Below are positions 61,879-64,000 of a DNA stretch of 64,000 nucleotides, in pieces. The notes beneath the pieces were generated by a model that did not search any database, was not told the origin of the DNA, and saw only the letters and a list, made by a program, of their open reading frames with translations. Every line of letters starts with the position of its first letter. The stretch's first letter is position 1. Origin of the DNA: Phreatobacter sp. (GTDB lineage Bacteria > Pseudomonadota > Alphaproteobacteria > Rhizobiales > Phreatobacteraceae); assembly GCF_022843985.1 (NCBI RefSeq), contig NZ_JALHMP010000005.1, positions 141,062 to 205,061 of the forward strand. The letters run 5' to 3'. A program made the position numbers and the translations under genes.

Positions 61879-63567
61879 ATGACCCTGAGTGCACGTATCG
61901 TCCTGGCCGGTGAGGCCGCGGGTCCCGTCGTCGCGACCTCCGAGGGCTTGAGCTTTTGGGGCGGCGTCGATCCGGCGACAGCGAAGGTGATCGACGTGCA
62001 TCACCCGCTGCAGGGGGTGAGCGTCGCCGGTGCCGTGCTCATGATGCCCACCAGCCGCGGTTCCTGCACGGGGAGCGGCGTCCTCCTCGATCTCGCTCTG
62101 AACCGGCGTGCCCCGGCCGCGCTGATCTTCTGCGAGAGCGAGGATGTGCTGACCCTCGGCGCGCTCGTTGCCGCGCGGCTCTTCCGCTGCGGCGTGCCGG
62201 TGGTACGGCTTGCGCGCCCGGTGTTCGATCGCGTGGCGAAGGCAGGCAGGGTGGCGATCACCGAGGCAGCCCTGGTTGCGGATGGCGAGGCGATCGCCCT
62301 GACGCCGCCGGCGGCTGGTGTCCTCGGGCTGACCGACAGCGACCGCGCCATCCTCGCCGGTGGTCAGGGCCTCGCCGCGCAATGCGCGATGGAGATCCTC
62401 GTTGCCATGGCCGCGAGCCAGGGCGCGACGTCCCTGTGCTCCGTCACCCGGGTGCACATCGACGGCTGCATCTATGCCAGCCCGGCCAATCTGCGCTTCG
62501 CCGAAGAGATGGTGGCCATGGGCGGGCGGGTCGTGGTGCCGACAACCACCAATGCGATCTCGGTTGATCGCGAGAACTGGCGCGCGCAGGGCGTGCCCGA
62601 GGATTTCGGGGCGCCGGCCAGCCGCCTCGCCGATGCCTATGTCGCGATGGGGGCGCGGCCCAGCTTCACCTGCGCGCCCTATCTGCTGCCCGACCCGCCG
62701 AAGGCCGGGGAGGATATCGGCTGGTCCGAGTCGAACGCGGTGATCTATGCCAATTCCGTCCTGGGTGCCCGGACGGTCAAGCATCCCGACTTCCTCGATC
62801 TCTGCATCGCGCTGACGGGCCGCGCCCCGCTCTCAGGCGTCTATCTGCCGGACAATCGCCGTCCGCAGCGGGTCATCCGCATCGCGGCGCCGGCGGCCGT
62901 GGACGACGCCTTCTGGCCGATGCTCGGTTGGCTGGTCGGCGAGGCCGCTCCCGATCGCATTCCGGTCGTCCTCGGATGCGAGGGGCTGGCCGCCTCGACC
63001 GACGACCTCAAGGCCCTCTGCGCGGCCTTCGGCACGACATCGGCGGCGCCGATGCTCCATGTCGCCGGGCATACGCCCGAAGCCAGCTTGCCGCCGGTCG
63101 ACGGGGCCGATGCCGTGACCCTGACCGTCGATGATTTCCGCAGGCTCTGGGCGTTGTTCAACGCGGCCCCCGAAAAAGTCGACCTGATCGCCATCGGCAG
63201 CCCGCACGCCTCGGCCTGCGAATGCCGCTTCCTGGCAAGCCTCCTCCCGGAGAGCCGCAGCCTGGCAACGGCGCTGATCGTGACGGCCGGCCGGACGACC
63301 CTGGCGGAGATCGAGCGGGACGGAACGCTCGGCCGGTTGCGGGCCGCCGGCGTGAAGGTCGTGCCGGATCTTTGCTGGTGCTCGATTTCGGAACCCGTCT
63401 TTCCGCCGACAGCCCGCGTGGTGATGACCAACTCCGGAAAATATGCGCATTACGGACCGGGGCTGACCGGGCGCCGGATGCGCTTTGGTTCCATCGCCCA
63501 ATGTGTCGAGGCCGCCTGTTCCGGCAAGGCGCCCGCGACGCTACCCGACTGGCTTGGCGCTGGATGA
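61879..63567 (+). CDS. Aconitase X family protein, fused small+large domain form
   Basis: N-term [58 protein letters not shown] (DUF126-like); C-term [46 protein letters not shown]...[23 protein letters not shown] (DUF521-like). Confidence 0.92.
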   Translation: MTLSARIVLAGEAAGPVVATSEGLSFWGGVDPATAKVIDVHHPLQGVSVAGAVLMMPTSRGSCTGSGVLLDLALNRRAPAALIFCESEDVLTLGALVAARLFRCGVPVVRLARPVFDRVAKAGRVAITEAALVADGEAIALTPPAAGVLGLTDSDRAILAGGQGLAAQCAMEILVAMAASQGATSLCSVTRVHIDGCIYASPANLRFAEEMVAMGGRVVVPTTTNAISVDRENWRAQGVPEDFGAPASRLADAYVAMGARPSFTCAPYLLPDPPKAGEDIGWSESNAVIYANSVLGARTVKHPDFLDLCIALTGRAPLSGVYLPDNRRPQRVIRIAAPAAVDDAFWPMLGWLVGEAAPDRIPVVLGCEGLAASTDDLKALCAAFGTTSAAPMLHVAGHTPEASLPPVDGADAVTLTVDDFRRLWALFNAAPEKVDLIAIGSPHASACECRFLASLLPESRSLATALIVTAGRTTLAEIERDGTLGRLRAAGVKVVPDLCWCSISEPVFPPTARVVMTNSGKYAHYGPGLTGRRMRFGSIAQCVEAACSGKAPATLPDWLGAG

Positions 63568-63820
63568 CCCGAGACTGCGCCATCGGCTTTCATCGCTGGA
63601 CTGGCGCTTCGCCCGTTTCGATGGCTCACAGGTAGGGTTCTGCCGTGGTGAGCCGCACAAGCAGCTCCCCGCCAGCAGGCCGGCGGTGACCTTTGCCGAT
63701 TGGGCACCTGCCCGAACCGCTCTGGGGCGTTGGCGAAGGTGCAGCCTTCGTCTCTCGTCCGTCGTGATCAACTGTGTCAGCGGCTGATCCGACGCGGCTC
63801 TGTCCTGCGGGTCGGTCCTG

Positions 63821-63850
63821 CCTTAACCCGCTGATTTTGCGGCATTAAGG
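63821..63850. other. Hairpin immediately 3' of tRNA-Arg fragment
   Basis: CCTTAA-c-CCGC-tgatttt-GCGG-ca-TTAAGG inverted repeat. Confidence 0.6.
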
Positions 63851-63853
63851 AAC

Positions 63854-63900
63854 TGGCGCACCCGGCACGATTCGAACGTGCGACCTTTGCCTTCGGAGGG
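63854..63900 (-). other. Truncated tRNA-Arg(CCG) 3' half, putative att core of an integrative element
   Basis: Minus strand CTCCGAAGGCAAAGGTCGCACGTTCGAATCGTGCCGGGTGCGCCA: anticodon loop CTCCGAA, T-arm GCACG-TTCGAAT-CGTGC, CCA; no matching D-arm or 5' acceptor follows. Confidence 0.82.
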
Positions 63901-63903
63901 AAT

Positions 63904-64000
63904 ATGGCTAGCTCCGCCAATAAGCGCAAGGAGCCGCCGATGTCCGCCTATCTCCCTGTAAACGCTAAACAATTTGCATTTCTTCTCCGCCAAAGCTACT
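63904..64000 (+). CDS. Possible start of an ORF running off the window (MASSANKRKEPPMSAYLPVNAKQFAFLLRQSY...)
   Basis: Open from ATG at 63904 to window edge; just inside putative element boundary; too short to assign. Confidence 0.25.
   Translation, partial: MASSANKRKEPPMSAYLPVNAKQFAFLLRQSY

Overview
High-GC alphaproteobacterial chromosome segment (probably Hyphomicrobiales, by gene content), about 55 supportable protein genes, one complete tRNA-Ala(GGC) and a truncated tRNA-Arg(CCG) 3' fragment at the right edge. From left to right: Ugp-like ABC transporter end; Hsp20/DUF1150; DUF2336; tRNA-Ala; MFS; GST; P1B ATPase; thiolase/acyl-CoA dehydrogenase/SDR; RND efflux operon with AcrR/TetR; katG-oxyR divergent pair; EAL protein; decayed chemoreceptor remnant; a tightly packed iorA-iorB-soxX-soxY-soxZ-soxA operon lacking soxB/soxCD in the window, with a non-canonical SoxY arm (GACVDGG); two inverted serralysin-like peptidase paralogs flanking a type I secretion ABC/HlyD pair; and a roughly 22 kb minus-strand catabolic/uptake supercluster. 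The supercluster holds a LivK/H/M/G system, a LivF-UPF0261 (Tm-1-like) fusion, a PEP-hydrolase-like TIM barrel, a giant flotillin with 44-aa repeats, a Mo-hydroxylase whose large subunit is split into two genes, CoxD/CoxE-like genes, lactonases, an amidohydrolase, and an SMP-30-isochorismatase fusion with a Ser at the Cys nucleophile position. An orphan TAXI protein and a fused aconitase X follow. Most striking: the ior-sox operon, the split Mo-hydroxylase supercluster, the Tm-1-like modules, and the tRNA-Arg 3' remnant suggesting the left edge of an integrative element. All family calls were made by eye from motifs; no database search was run.
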